Positions 1-6,341 of a stretch of 7,763 bases of DNA are shown in pieces (within the stretch, counting starts at the first letter, position 1; every line of letters begins with the position of its first letter). The notes beneath the pieces are model-generated. The model was given only the letters and a program-made list of their open reading frames with translations. It ran no database searches and had not been told where the DNA came from. The stretch is from contig DXEY01000056.1 of the NCBI GenBank assembly GCA_019114745.1, positions 1 to 7,763 of the forward strand, written 5' to 3'. The DNA is from Candidatus Mediterraneibacter colneyensis. GTDB taxonomy: Bacteria > Bacillota > Clostridia > Lachnospirales > Lachnospiraceae. Position numbers and translations under genes: made by a program.

Positions 1-532
1 GCAGCATCAGATGTGGGCGGCACAGTATTACAAATATACGAAACCCCGCACTCTTCTTACTTCAGGCGGTCTCGGGACTATGGGATACGGTCTTGGCGCC
101 TCTATGGGCGCGAAAGTCGGCTGCCCGGATAAGACGGTAGTCAATATCGCGGGAGACGGATGTTTCCGTATGAACATGAATGAGATCGCAACGGCAGTCC
201 GCCACAATATTCCGATCATAGAAGTGGTCGTGAACAACCATGTGCTCGGCATGGTGCGCCAGTGGCAGGATCTTTTTTATGACGAGCGCTATTCCGCGAC
301 TGTGTTGAGGGATGCTGTTGATTTTGCAAAACTGGCGGATGCCATGGGAGCGGAAGGGATCCATGTCGAGTCCCGGGATGAGTTCAGGGAAGCCTTTGCC
401 AGAGCGCTGACGCTGAACCGTCCGGTGGTGATCGACTGCCAGATCGGTTCTGACGATAAAGTGTGGCCGATGGTAGCGCCGGGAGCGGATATCAAAGAAG
501 CGTTTGATGAGGATGACATGGCTGAACAATGA
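1..532 (+). CDS. ilvB: Acetolactate synthase large subunit, C-terminal part (5' truncated by window edge)
   Basis: This is the thiamine-diphosphate-binding C-terminal domain of acetolactate (acetohydroxyacid) synthase, which condenses two pyruvates, or pyruvate with 2-oxobutyrate, at the first common step of valine, leucine and isoleucine synthesis in the cytoplasm. The reading frame is open from base 2 (Q-H-Q-M-W-A-A-Q), so the gene starts outside the window. About 176 residues remain of a family that is usually about 550-600 long. The segment contains SGGLGTMGYGLGAS, then the ThDP/Mg2+ motif GDG followed by 24 residues and NN. Next comes GMVRQWQDLFYDERY, the family's conserved tryptophan region near the active site. 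The tail VIDCQIGSDDKVWPMVAPG is typical of the biosynthetic form. It stops with TGA at 530-532. No small subunit (ilvN) follows; serC begins 48 bases later. Other ThDP enzymes of the family are less likely given the MVRQWQ segment. Confidence 0.93.
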   Translation, partial: QHQMWAAQYYKYTKPRTLLTSGGLGTMGYGLGASMGAKVGCPDKTVVNIAGDGCFRMNMNEIATAVRHNIPIIEVVVNNHVLGMVRQWQDLFYDERYSATVLRDAVDFAKLADAMGAEGIHVESRDEFREAFARALTLNRPVVIDCQIGSDDKVWPMVAPGADIKEAFDEDDMAEQ

Positions 533-580
533 TGACGCCTTATCATAATATATTAATGTAGAAAACAGGAGGTATAGAAC

Positions 581-1663
581 ATGGGCAGAGTATATAACTT
601 TTCGGCGGGGCCGGCTGTGCTGCCGGAGGAAGTGCTCCGGGAAGCGGCAGATGAGATGCTGGACTACAGGGGAACCGGAATGTCGGTGATGGAGATGAGC
701 CACAGGTCAAAGGCGTTTGAGCAGATCATCACAGAAGCAGAGCAGGATCTCAGAGACCTGATGAACATCCCTGACAATTATAAGGTATTGTTCCTTCAGG
801 GGGGCGCCTCTCAGCAGTTCGCCATGATCCCCATGAATCTGATGAAAAACAGATCTGCGGATTATATCATTACCGGACAGTGGGCGAAGAAAGCGGCGAA
901 AGAGGCAGAAAAATACGGAGAGGTACACCGGATCGCTTCCTCAGAGGACGAGACGTTTTCCTACATACCGGACTGCTCGGATCTGCCGGTATCGGAAGAT
1001 GCAGATTATGTATATATCTGCGAGAATAATACGATCTATGGAACAAAGTTTAAGGAACTGCCGGACACAAAGGGGAAGACTCTGGTAGCAGATGTATCGT
1101 CCTGTTTTCTGTCAGAGCCTGTGGACGTGACAAAATACGGCGTTATCTACGGAGGTGTGCAGAAGAATATCGGACCGGCGGGCGTGGTGATCGTGATCAT
1201 CCGTGAAGATCTGATCACAGAGGATGTGCTCCCGGGAACTCCGACGATGCTCACATACAAGACGCATTCCGATGCAAAGTCTCTTTATAATACTCCGCCG
1301 GCTTACGGGATCTATATCTGCGGTAAGGTGTTCAAGTGGATCAAAGCCCAGGGCGGGCTGGAAGCCATGAAGGAGAGAAATGAGAAGAAGGCGAAAGTGC
1401 TTTACGACTTCCTGGATCAGAGCAAACTGTTCCGCGGGACGGTGGTACCCAAAGACCGTTCTCTCATGAATGTGCCTTTTGTGACCGGCAATGCCGATCT
1501 GGACGCAAAATTCGTGAAAGAGGCAAAAGAGGCGGGACTTGAAAATCTGAAAGGGCACCGTACCGTCGGGGGCATGCGCGCGAGCATTTACAATGCGATG
1601 CCGTATGAAGGCGTTGTGGCACTTGTGGAGTTTATGAAAAAGTTTGAAGAGGAGAATCTGTAA
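581..1663 (+). CDS. serC: Phosphoserine aminotransferase
   Basis: This PLP enzyme transfers the amino group of glutamate to 3-phosphohydroxypyruvate, giving phosphoserine and 2-oxoglutarate, the second step of serine synthesis. The predicted protein has 360 residues, the normal length for SerC. It opens with VYNFSAGPAVLPEEVL, the hallmark N-terminus. It then has HRS at 41-43, the phosphate-binding GGASQQF at 74-80, a ring-stacking Trp in TGQWAKKA (W101), Asp171 in VADVSS, and the Schiff-base lysine K195 in GGVQKNIGPAG. It ends with GHRTVGGMRASIYNAMP, which carries the substrate-binding His/Arg region. The start is supported by AGGAGG at 567-572, 8 bases before the ATG. serA follows after one base, so the two are almost certainly co-transcribed. 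Whether transcription also arrives from the upstream acetolactate synthase gene (48-base gap) is not clear; I saw only weak promoter-like sequence there. All key residues are present. Confidence 0.97.
   Translation: MGRVYNFSAGPAVLPEEVLREAADEMLDYRGTGMSVMEMSHRSKAFEQIITEAEQDLRDLMNIPDNYKVLFLQGGASQQFAMIPMNLMKNRSADYIITGQWAKKAAKEAEKYGEVHRIASSEDETFSYIPDCSDLPVSEDADYVYICENNTIYGTKFKELPDTKGKTLVADVSSCFLSEPVDVTKYGVIYGGVQKNIGPAGVVIVIIREDLITEDVLPGTPTMLTYKTHSDAKSLYNTPPAYGIYICGKVFKWIKAQGGLEAMKERNEKKAKVLYDFLDQSKLFRGTVVPKDRSLMNVPFVTGNADLDAKFVKEAKEAGLENLKGHRTVGGMRASIYNAMPYEGVVALVEFMKKFEEENL
1648..1655 (+). promoter_or_regulatory. Ribosome binding site that decides the serA start
   Basis: AGAGGAGA lies inside the last codons of serC, 9 bases before ATG at 1665. 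It supports ATG 1665 as the serA start. An in-frame TTG at 1644 would precede this site, overlap serC and add seven residues (M-K-R-R-I-C-K) not typical of SerA. The arrangement suggests translational coupling: ribosomes finishing serC at 1663 are positioned to restart at 1665. Confidence 0.8.
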
Positions 1664-1664
1664 G

Positions 1665-2828
1665 ATGTTTAAATATCATTGCCTGAATCCCATCTCCCAT
1701 GTGGGACTGGAACAGTTGGATGAAAATTATGTATACACGGAAAATGCCGGCGATGCGGATGCGATCCTTGTCCGCAGCGCGAAGATGCACGACATGGAAT
1801 TTTGCGGAAACCTGAAAGTGATCGCGCGGGCGGGAGCAGGAGTCAACAACATTCCTCTCGAGCGCTGTGCCGATGAGGGCATCGTTGTCTTTAATTCCCC
1901 CGGAGCCAATGCCAACGGCGTAAAAGAGCTGGTCATTGCCGGCATGCTTCTGGCAGCCAGAGACATCATCGGCGGGATCAACTGGGTACAGGAATATGAA
2001 GAGGACGGCGATATCGCCAAGATCACAGAGAAAAAGAAAAAAGCCTTTGCGGGCACAGAGATCCAGGGCAAGAAACTGGGCGTGATCGGTCTGGGAGCCA
2101 TCGGTGTGCAGGTGGCCAATGCTGCGGTGCATCTGGGAATGGAAGTCTACGGATATGATCCGTATGTGTCCGTGGCATCGGCGTGGAACCTGTCCCGGAG
2201 CATCCACCATGCGGAGACGGTGGATGAGCTGTACAAAGAATGTGATTACATTACGATCCACGTGCCGGCTCTGGACGACACAAAGGGAATGATCGATAAA
2301 CATGCTATCAGTCTGATGAAGGATGGCGTCGTGATCCTGAACCTTGCAAGAGACGTGCTGGTTAATCAGGAAGACATCGTGGATGCCCTTGTGTCAGAAA
2401 AAGTGCGCTGCTATGTGACAGATTTTCCGACGAAGGAGATCGTGGGAGTGAAAGGGGCGATCGTAATTCCGCATCTCGGGGCTTCTACGGAAGAGTCCGA
2501 GGACAACTGCGCGCGCATGGCTGTAGCTGAGATCAGGGATTTCCTGGAAAATGGAAATATTACACATTCTGTAAACTTCCCGGACTGCAATATGGGAGAG
2601 AAAGAAGCGGGAGAGAGGATCACGATCCTGCATAAGAATATCCCCAATATGCTCGGACAGTTTACAACAATACTTGCCGATAAAGGCATGAATATTGCGC
2701 TCATGACAAATAAGAGCCGGAAGGCATATGCATATACCATGATCGATGTAGATGCAGAAGTGCTGCCGGAGCTGGTAGAAGAACTTGACGCTGTTGAGGG
2801 AGTGCTGAGGGTACGGGTGATCCGATAG
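1665..2828 (+). CDS. serA: D-3-phosphoglycerate dehydrogenase, short form with C-terminal ACT domain
   Basis: This enzyme oxidises 3-phosphoglycerate to 3-phosphohydroxypyruvate with NAD+, the first committed step of serine synthesis. The protein has 387 residues from ATG 1665. The substrate/NAD domains contain ARAGAGVNNIP (55-64), the Rossmann motif GLGAIG (142-147) followed by Asp165 in GYDP, catalytic Arg229 in LNLARDVLVN, and catalytic His270 in IPHLGAST. Residues about 317-387 form an ACT domain (RITILHKNIPNMLGQFTTILADKG), the usual serine-sensing module of SerA, so feedback inhibition is plausible. There is no long intervening domain, so this is the compact type. The canonical DVFxxEP catalytic-Glu motif reads TDFPTKE here, with Lys257 where the Glu normally sits and Glu258 one residue on. 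A different D-2-hydroxyacid dehydrogenase activity is conceivable, but the ACT domain and the adjacent serC argue strongly for SerA. Confidence 0.95.
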   Translation: MFKYHCLNPISHVGLEQLDENYVYTENAGDADAILVRSAKMHDMEFCGNLKVIARAGAGVNNIPLERCADEGIVVFNSPGANANGVKELVIAGMLLAARDIIGGINWVQEYEEDGDIAKITEKKKKAFAGTEIQGKKLGVIGLGAIGVQVANAAVHLGMEVYGYDPYVSVASAWNLSRSIHHAETVDELYKECDYITIHVPALDDTKGMIDKHAISLMKDGVVILNLARDVLVNQEDIVDALVSEKVRCYVTDFPTKEIVGVKGAIVIPHLGASTEESEDNCARMAVAEIRDFLENGNITHSVNFPDCNMGEKEAGERITILHKNIPNMLGQFTTILADKGMNIALMTNKSRKAYAYTMIDVDAEVLPELVEELDAVEGVLRVRVIR

Positions 2829-2846
2829 CCCGGAGATGATCGCATG

Positions 2847-2890
2847 ACGGTGCAGACTGTGAAATGACAAAGCCTGCACCGTTTTCTGTT
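2847..2890 (+). terminator. Probable Rho-independent terminator of the serC-serA unit
   Basis: ACGGTGCAG (2847-2855) is perfectly complementary to CTGCACCGT (2874-2882). The 18-base interior can pair further (CT/AG, then TG/CA, with mismatches) down to a six-base loop. A T-rich run, TTTTCTGTT, follows from 2882. It begins 18 bases after the serA stop and ends before the gntR promoter, which is the right place to separate the two transcription units. The T-run is interrupted by C and G, so termination may be incomplete. Confidence 0.72.
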
Positions 2891-2897
2891 ATGGGAA

Positions 2898-2926
2898 TTG
2901 ACATCATATGTATCATCGTATACAAT
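2898..2926 (+). promoter_or_regulatory. Sigma-A type promoter of gntR-icd
   Basis: The -35 box TTGACA (2898-2903) is perfect. After exactly 17 bases comes the -10 box TACAAT (2921-2926), one mismatch from consensus. Transcription would start near 2933, giving a leader of about 60 bases before the gntR ATG at 2993. It is the best-matching promoter in the window and directly follows the serA terminator. Confidence 0.85.
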
Positions 2927-2933
2927 TATACAT
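2908..2933 (+). promoter_or_regulatory. Candidate operator overlapping the gntR -10 box
   Basis: Three related elements sit exactly 10 bases apart: ATGTAT (2908-2913), the palindrome GTATAC (2918-2923) and ATACAT (2928-2933). The outer two are inverted copies of each other. The 14-base inverted repeat GTATA-CAAT-TATAC (2918-2931) is contained within the array. AT-rich GTATAC-type palindromes are common among operators of the GntR/FCD family, and the location over the -10 box fits repression. Autoregulation by the adjacent GntR protein is an inference. Confidence 0.55.
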
Positions 2934-2992
2934 GGCAAAAAGGAAAATATGCAGCACATATGCATAATGTTGCAGCCGGGAGGTTTCTTTAG

Positions 2993-3649
2993 ATGGATGA
3001 GTACCAGGATCATTCACTGGGCGGAAAGGTGTTTCAAAAAATCCGCACAGATATTTTAAACGGAAGATATAAAGAAAATGACGAATTGCGTGAGAACACC
3101 ATCGGCAGGGAGCTCGGAGTGAGCCGGACGCCGGTGCGGGAAGCGCTCCGCCAGCTGGAGCTGGAGGGGCTGGTCACGATCTTTCCGAACCGGGGAGCTT
3201 ATGTGACCGGGATCTCGCACAAGGATATCTGGGATATCTACACGATGCGTTCTTTCCTGGAAGGACTGTGCGCGCGCTGGGCAGCGGAGCATATTACGGA
3301 TGGGCAGCTTGGGGCGCTGGAGGAGACGATCGTCCTGTCCGAGTTTCAGGTCAACCGTGAGAGCGGCTTTAATACGGAGCAGATCGCTGAGCTTGACGGG
3401 CGTTTCCACTCGGCTCTCTATGAGGCGTCCGGGAGTCGGATCCTCTGCAAAGTGCTGACAGATTTTCATAATTATGTCAGAATAGCGAGGAGAACTTCAA
3501 TTGATTCGGAAGAGCGGGCGAGAAGGTCGATCCGGGAACACAGGCAGATCCTCAGGGCGCTCCGGGAGCGGGACGGGGAACTTGCCGAGCAGCTTGCGAA
3601 CGAACATATCATGCATGTGATGCAGAACCTGAAAAAACAGGGATATTAA
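2993..3649 (+). CDS. GntR family transcriptional regulator, FadR/FCD subfamily
   Basis: This is a 218-residue DNA-binding regulator. Residues about 8-72 form the GntR winged helix-turn-helix: ILNGRYKENDEL, then IGRELGVSRTPVREALRQLELEGLV (recognition region 44-61) and the wing FPNRGAYVTG. Residues about 77-212 form an all-helical FCD ligand domain. Its candidate metal/ligand residues are Asp135 and His139 in LDGRFH, His183 in EHRQILRAL and His205 in NEHIMHVM. This is the Asp-His-His-His pattern of metal-containing FCD proteins, whose known effectors are often small carboxylic acids. The start has GGGAGG at 2978-2983, 9 bases upstream. The stop lies 43 bases before icd with no clear terminator or second promoter between, so the two probably share a transcript. 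Control of icd and of its own promoter is inferred from this arrangement, and the effector cannot be named from sequence. Confidence 0.93.
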   Translation: MDEYQDHSLGGKVFQKIRTDILNGRYKENDELRENTIGRELGVSRTPVREALRQLELEGLVTIFPNRGAYVTGISHKDIWDIYTMRSFLEGLCARWAAEHITDGQLGALEETIVLSEFQVNRESGFNTEQIAELDGRFHSALYEASGSRILCKVLTDFHNYVRIARRTSIDSEERARRSIREHRQILRALRERDGELAEQLANEHIMHVMQNLKKQGY

Positions 3650-3692
3650 ACAATAAACAGGACTATAAAAAAGAACCAGGAGGAGAACAAAG

Positions 3693-4889
3693 ATGGACAA
3701 AATTAAGATGACGACACCCCTTGTTGAGATGGACGGAGACGAGATGACGAGGATTCTCTGGAAGATGATCAAAGATGAACTGCTCCTTCCGTACATTGAC
3801 TTAAAGACAGAGTACTATGATCTGGGGCTTGAGCACAGAAATGAGACGAACGACCAGGTTACGATCGATTCCGCCCTGGCGACAAAGAAATATAAGGTTG
3901 CCGTAAAATGTGCGACGATCACTCCGAACGCAGCGCGTATGGATGAGTACGACTTAAAGGAAATGTGGAAGAGCCCGAACGGTACGATCCGTGCGATCCT
4001 GGACGGAACCGTATTCCGCGCTCCGATCGTAGTCAGGGGGATCGAACCCTGCGTCAGAAACTGGAAAAAGCCGATCACCATTGCAAGACATGCCTATGGA
4101 GATGTATACAAGGGATCTGAGATGAAGATACCGGGAGCAGGCAAAGTAGAACTTGTCTATACCGCAGAGGACGGATCCCAGACAAAAGAACTGGTGCATG
4201 AGTTTGACGGCCCGGGGATCGTGCAGGGGATGCACAACCTGAACAATTCCATCGAGAGCTTTGCAAGAAGCTGTTTCTCCTACGCGCTGGATACAAAGCA
4301 GGATCTGTGGTTTGCCACAAAAGATACGATCTCTAAAAAATATGACCATACGTTCAAGGATATTTTCCAGGAAATCTATGACGCTGAGTTTGATGAGAAA
4401 TTCAAAGAGGCAGGGATCGAGTACTTCTACACACTGATCGATGATGCTGTTGCCCGCGTTATGAAGTCGGAAGGCGGATATATCTGGGCATGCAAGAACT
4501 ACGACGGCGACGTGATGAGCGACATGGTATCCTCTGCTTTTGGTTCACTGGCAATGATGACTTCCGTCCTTGTATCACCGGAAGGATACTATGAGTATGA
4601 GGCGGCTCACGGCACGGTACAGCGCCACTACTACAAACACCTGAAAGGCGAAGAGACTTCCACCAACTCTGTGGCTACGATCTTTGCATGGACAGGCGCT
4701 CTGAGAAAACGCGGCGAGCTGGACGGCATCAGCGAACTGATGGAGTTTGCTGACCGTCTTGAAAAAGCGACGATTGATACGATCGAGGCAGGCGAGATGA
4801 CGAAAGACCTGGCGCTGATCACAACAATTGAAAACCCGACGGTGCTCAACAGCGAGGAGTTCATTAAAGCGATCGCGAAGAGACTGTAA
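3693..4889 (+). CDS. icd: Isocitrate dehydrogenase (NADP+), eukaryotic-like homodimeric type
   Basis: This enzyme oxidatively decarboxylates isocitrate to 2-oxoglutarate, forming NADPH, in the cytoplasm. The 398-residue protein resembles the subfamily of human IDH1/IDH2 rather than the E. coli Icd type. Its N-terminal half aligns with human IDH1 without number shift, as I recall that sequence: Thr77 (TITPN), Ser94 and Arg100 (KSPNGTIR), Arg109 (GTVFRAP), Arg132 (IARHAYGD) and Tyr139. Further on are Lys210 (ATKDTIS), the metal-binding aspartates in LIDDAVA (250-251) and NYDGDVMSD (271, 273, 277), and Arg311-His312 in GTVQRHYYKH. Arg-His at that position is the family's NADP determinant, which supports NADP over NAD. 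AGGAGGAG at 3678-3685 sits 7 bases before the ATG. The gene follows gntR and is closed by a strong hairpin. No citrate synthase or aconitase gene is in the window. A role in supplying 2-oxoglutarate for glutamate synthesis is inferred. Confidence 0.97.
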   Translation: MDKIKMTTPLVEMDGDEMTRILWKMIKDELLLPYIDLKTEYYDLGLEHRNETNDQVTIDSALATKKYKVAVKCATITPNAARMDEYDLKEMWKSPNGTIRAILDGTVFRAPIVVRGIEPCVRNWKKPITIARHAYGDVYKGSEMKIPGAGKVELVYTAEDGSQTKELVHEFDGPGIVQGMHNLNNSIESFARSCFSYALDTKQDLWFATKDTISKKYDHTFKDIFQEIYDAEFDEKFKEAGIEYFYTLIDDAVARVMKSEGGYIWACKNYDGDVMSDMVSSAFGSLAMMTSVLVSPEGYYEYEAAHGTVQRHYYKHLKGEETSTNSVATIFAWTGALRKRGELDGISELMEFADRLEKATIDTIEAGEMTKDLALITTIENPTVLNSEEFIKAIAKRL

Positions 4890-4897
4890 AGTCTGAG

Positions 4898-4942
4898 AAG
4901 AAGAGCCTGCGTGGAAATCTGTATTCCGCGCGGGCTCTTCTT
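4898..4942. terminator. Hairpin terminator shared by convergent icd and tmcAL
   Basis: Bases 4898-4916 pair with 4924-4942 to give a 19-bp stem with two G-U pairs and a seven-base loop. The core AAGAAGAGCC/GGCTCTTCTT is perfect and is followed by a GC-rich section. On the + strand the right arm runs into TTCTTATACTTTT, a reasonable U-tract. On the - strand the arm runs into TTCTTCTCAGACTTT, which is weaker. It begins 9 bases after the icd stop, and its last two bases belong to the tmcAL stop codon (4941-4943). It probably terminates both genes, more efficiently for icd. Confidence 0.85.
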
Positions 4943-6233
4943 ATACTTTTATGAGTGCCTGCTTGTATTCGTTCTGATAAGCAGTCTTATATTTGTCGGT
5001 CACAACGGACATATACAGGTTGGATGCCAGGATGTCGTTCCGCAGCATTCTCTGTGCGGACAGCGGGAGCCTGGAGCTGTCGGAAATGCGCGCCAGAAGT
5101 GTGAGGGGACTTTCTTTCGCGATGCGTGCCAGCAGCTTCTCACTGTCTTTTCGGCATCCGAGCAGGCGCGCGTAGAAGTGGAAGCCCTGTTTTGTGTATT
5201 CTTCGATACTCTCTTTTTTGATCCCCAGCATGATGTGGAGCAGGGCGCGGTTGATCCGGGTCCGGGTGATCTCCCGCGTTTTTAGCAGTTCGCAGAACTG
5301 CTCATAATTAAAGAAATTGTCGAGACGGATACTGATCCTCCGGGCGAGTTCTTCAGAAACATCGGCATAGCGGATCAGGCTTGCAGGGTGTTTGTTGAGG
5401 AGCTTATATTTCAGGATGAGCGAAAAGTCATTCTGATACACCGGATAGAGCACACGGTGGCAGTCTTTGAGCAGCTCCAGACAGCTGGACGGAACCTGTC
5501 CTTCCAGTTCCCCAAGGATATCGGAAAGCGCGGTGGTCTCCTCGAATGTCCCGCCCGGGCGCTCTGTCCGCAGAGCAGAACTGGAATAAGCCAGGAGGGA
5601 GCGGATGGCGGAAGCGGAACTGTAGTGTTCGGGGGAGAGGGTCCGGTCATGGTAGTGGGCGCCTTTCCTCTGGATCGTAAAAGGTTTTATACTGCTGTTT
5701 AACCGTTTCAGTGCCTTCAGGTATTCAACGCCGAGGATGTTGTTGGGATCTTCTAATACAGAGGCGTGCTCCCCTGAGGGGAGGCAGAGACCGAGTGCTT
5801 GCTGGCGGGCGGCAGGGTAGGAGAGCCCCTGTTTCAGCCCTTCCTTCAAACAGCTCCGGTATTCCGGCGGTTCGCTGACCAGAATGCGGGCGATGGACTC
5901 CAGGATGTTAAGATCGCTGCATTCGCTGCCAAAGCAGAGACAGTCTACGATGCCCAGCCTGTCCAGAAATGATACCGCGCCCATGGCGAATAACTCCGCG
6001 CTTCCGGATGCATAGCATACCGGGAGCTCAAAGACGGCAGACGCCCCGCATTTCAACGCCATTTCGGCGCGCAGCCGTTTAGGCATGATGGCGGGGACGC
6101 CCCGCTGGACATAGTCGCCGCTCATGATGACAACGGCGGCGTCCGCCCCGGTGATCCGTTTTGCTTCCTGTATGTGATACAGGTGCCCGTTGTGGAAAGG
6201 ATTGTATTCTGTGATCAGTCCTACGATTTTCAT
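4941..6233 (-). CDS. tmcAL: tRNA(Met) cytidine acetate ligase (TmcAL, YlbM/DUF795 family)
   Basis: Characterised TmcAL proteins activate acetate with ATP and acetylate the wobble cytidine (ac4C34) of elongator tRNA(Met), which helps AUG be read faithfully. The 430-residue protein starts with GLITEYNPFHNGHLYHI, the nucleotidyltransferase ATP-binding motif (HNGH at 14-17) in its family-specific setting. It continues with MSGDYVQRGVPAIMPK (37-52), FGSE (101-104), PNNILGVEYLKAL (163-175), IQRKG (187-191) and SSASAIR (205-211). All are typical of this family and line the nucleotide pocket. The C-terminal part is helical and presumably binds tRNA. The ATG (complement of 6231-6233) has AAGGAGA at 6239-6245, 5 bases upstream. 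The length is close to that of B. subtilis YlbM. It is convergent with icd and divergent from mgtE. It carries no ac4C transferase of the TmcA/Kre33 type; the acetate route is the alternative. Confidence 0.94.
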   Translation of the reverse strand: MKIVGLITEYNPFHNGHLYHIQEAKRITGADAAVVIMSGDYVQRGVPAIMPKRLRAEMALKCGASAVFELPVCYASGSAELFAMGAVSFLDRLGIVDCLCFGSECSDLNILESIARILVSEPPEYRSCLKEGLKQGLSYPAARQQALGLCLPSGEHASVLEDPNNILGVEYLKALKRLNSSIKPFTIQRKGAHYHDRTLSPEHYSSASAIRSLLAYSSSALRTERPGGTFEETTALSDILGELEGQVPSSCLELLKDCHRVLYPVYQNDFSLILKYKLLNKHPASLIRYADVSEELARRISIRLDNFFNYEQFCELLKTREITRTRINRALLHIMLGIKKESIEEYTKQGFHFYARLLGCRKDSEKLLARIAKESPLTLLARISDSSRLPLSAQRMLRNDILASNLYMSVVTDKYKTAYQNEYKQALIKV

Positions 6234-6243
6234 GAGAATCTCC

Positions 6244-6272
6244 TTGTATATCGATTTCTACCATATTATACT
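6244..6272 (+). promoter_or_regulatory. mgtE: Likely mgtE promoter
   Basis: TTGTAT (6244-6249) and TATACT (6267-6272) are separated by exactly 17 bases, with two mismatches in the -35 box and one in the -10 box. Transcription would start near 6279, leaving about 63 bases of leader before ATG 6342. The -10 box overlaps the tmcAL -10 box on the other strand. The -35 box abuts the tmcAL ribosome binding site. Confidence 0.55.
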
Positions 6273-6293
6273 ATAAAAAGATGGGTTCATACA
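6265..6293 (-). promoter_or_regulatory. tmcAL: Likely tmcAL promoter
   Basis: On the - strand a perfect -10 box TATAAT lies at 6265-6270. Seventeen bases upstream, at 6288-6293, is TGTATG, a poor -35 match. The start site would be near 6258, giving a leader of about 25 bases that contains the AAGGAGA ribosome binding site. Confidence comes from the -10 box and the position only. Confidence 0.55.
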
Positions 6294-6341
6294 GGGTTTA
6301 TATGGATTCTTTTGCAGACCTTCCGGAGCGGGGCGGGTCTG

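Noticed and set aside
62..703. Open frame of 213 codons on the - strand
   Set aside because: It runs antisense across ilvB and serC, both with unmistakable family motifs. Its translation has no recognisable domain and is rich in His and Arg, as expected for an antisense reading of a GC-balanced gene.
1644..1664. TTG start for serA
   Set aside because: It lies upstream of the ribosome binding site that serves ATG 1665 and adds non-homologous residues.
1632..2303. Open frame of 223 codons on the - strand
   Set aside because: It is antisense to serA, with no family resemblance in the translation and no convincing ribosome binding site.
3650..3692. Separate icd promoter (TATAAA at 3664)
   Set aside because: No acceptable -35 box lies 16-18 bases upstream. 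Co-transcription with gntR is simpler.
4911..5285. Open frame of 124 codons on the + strand after icd
   Set aside because: It is antisense to tmcAL and begins inside the terminator hairpin. The hydrophobic-looking start is the antisense of the tmcAL C-terminus.
6174..6341. Upstream extension of the mgtE reading frame
   Set aside because: It would overlap the tmcAL 5' end and span both predicted promoters. Its residues do not resemble the MgtE N-terminus.
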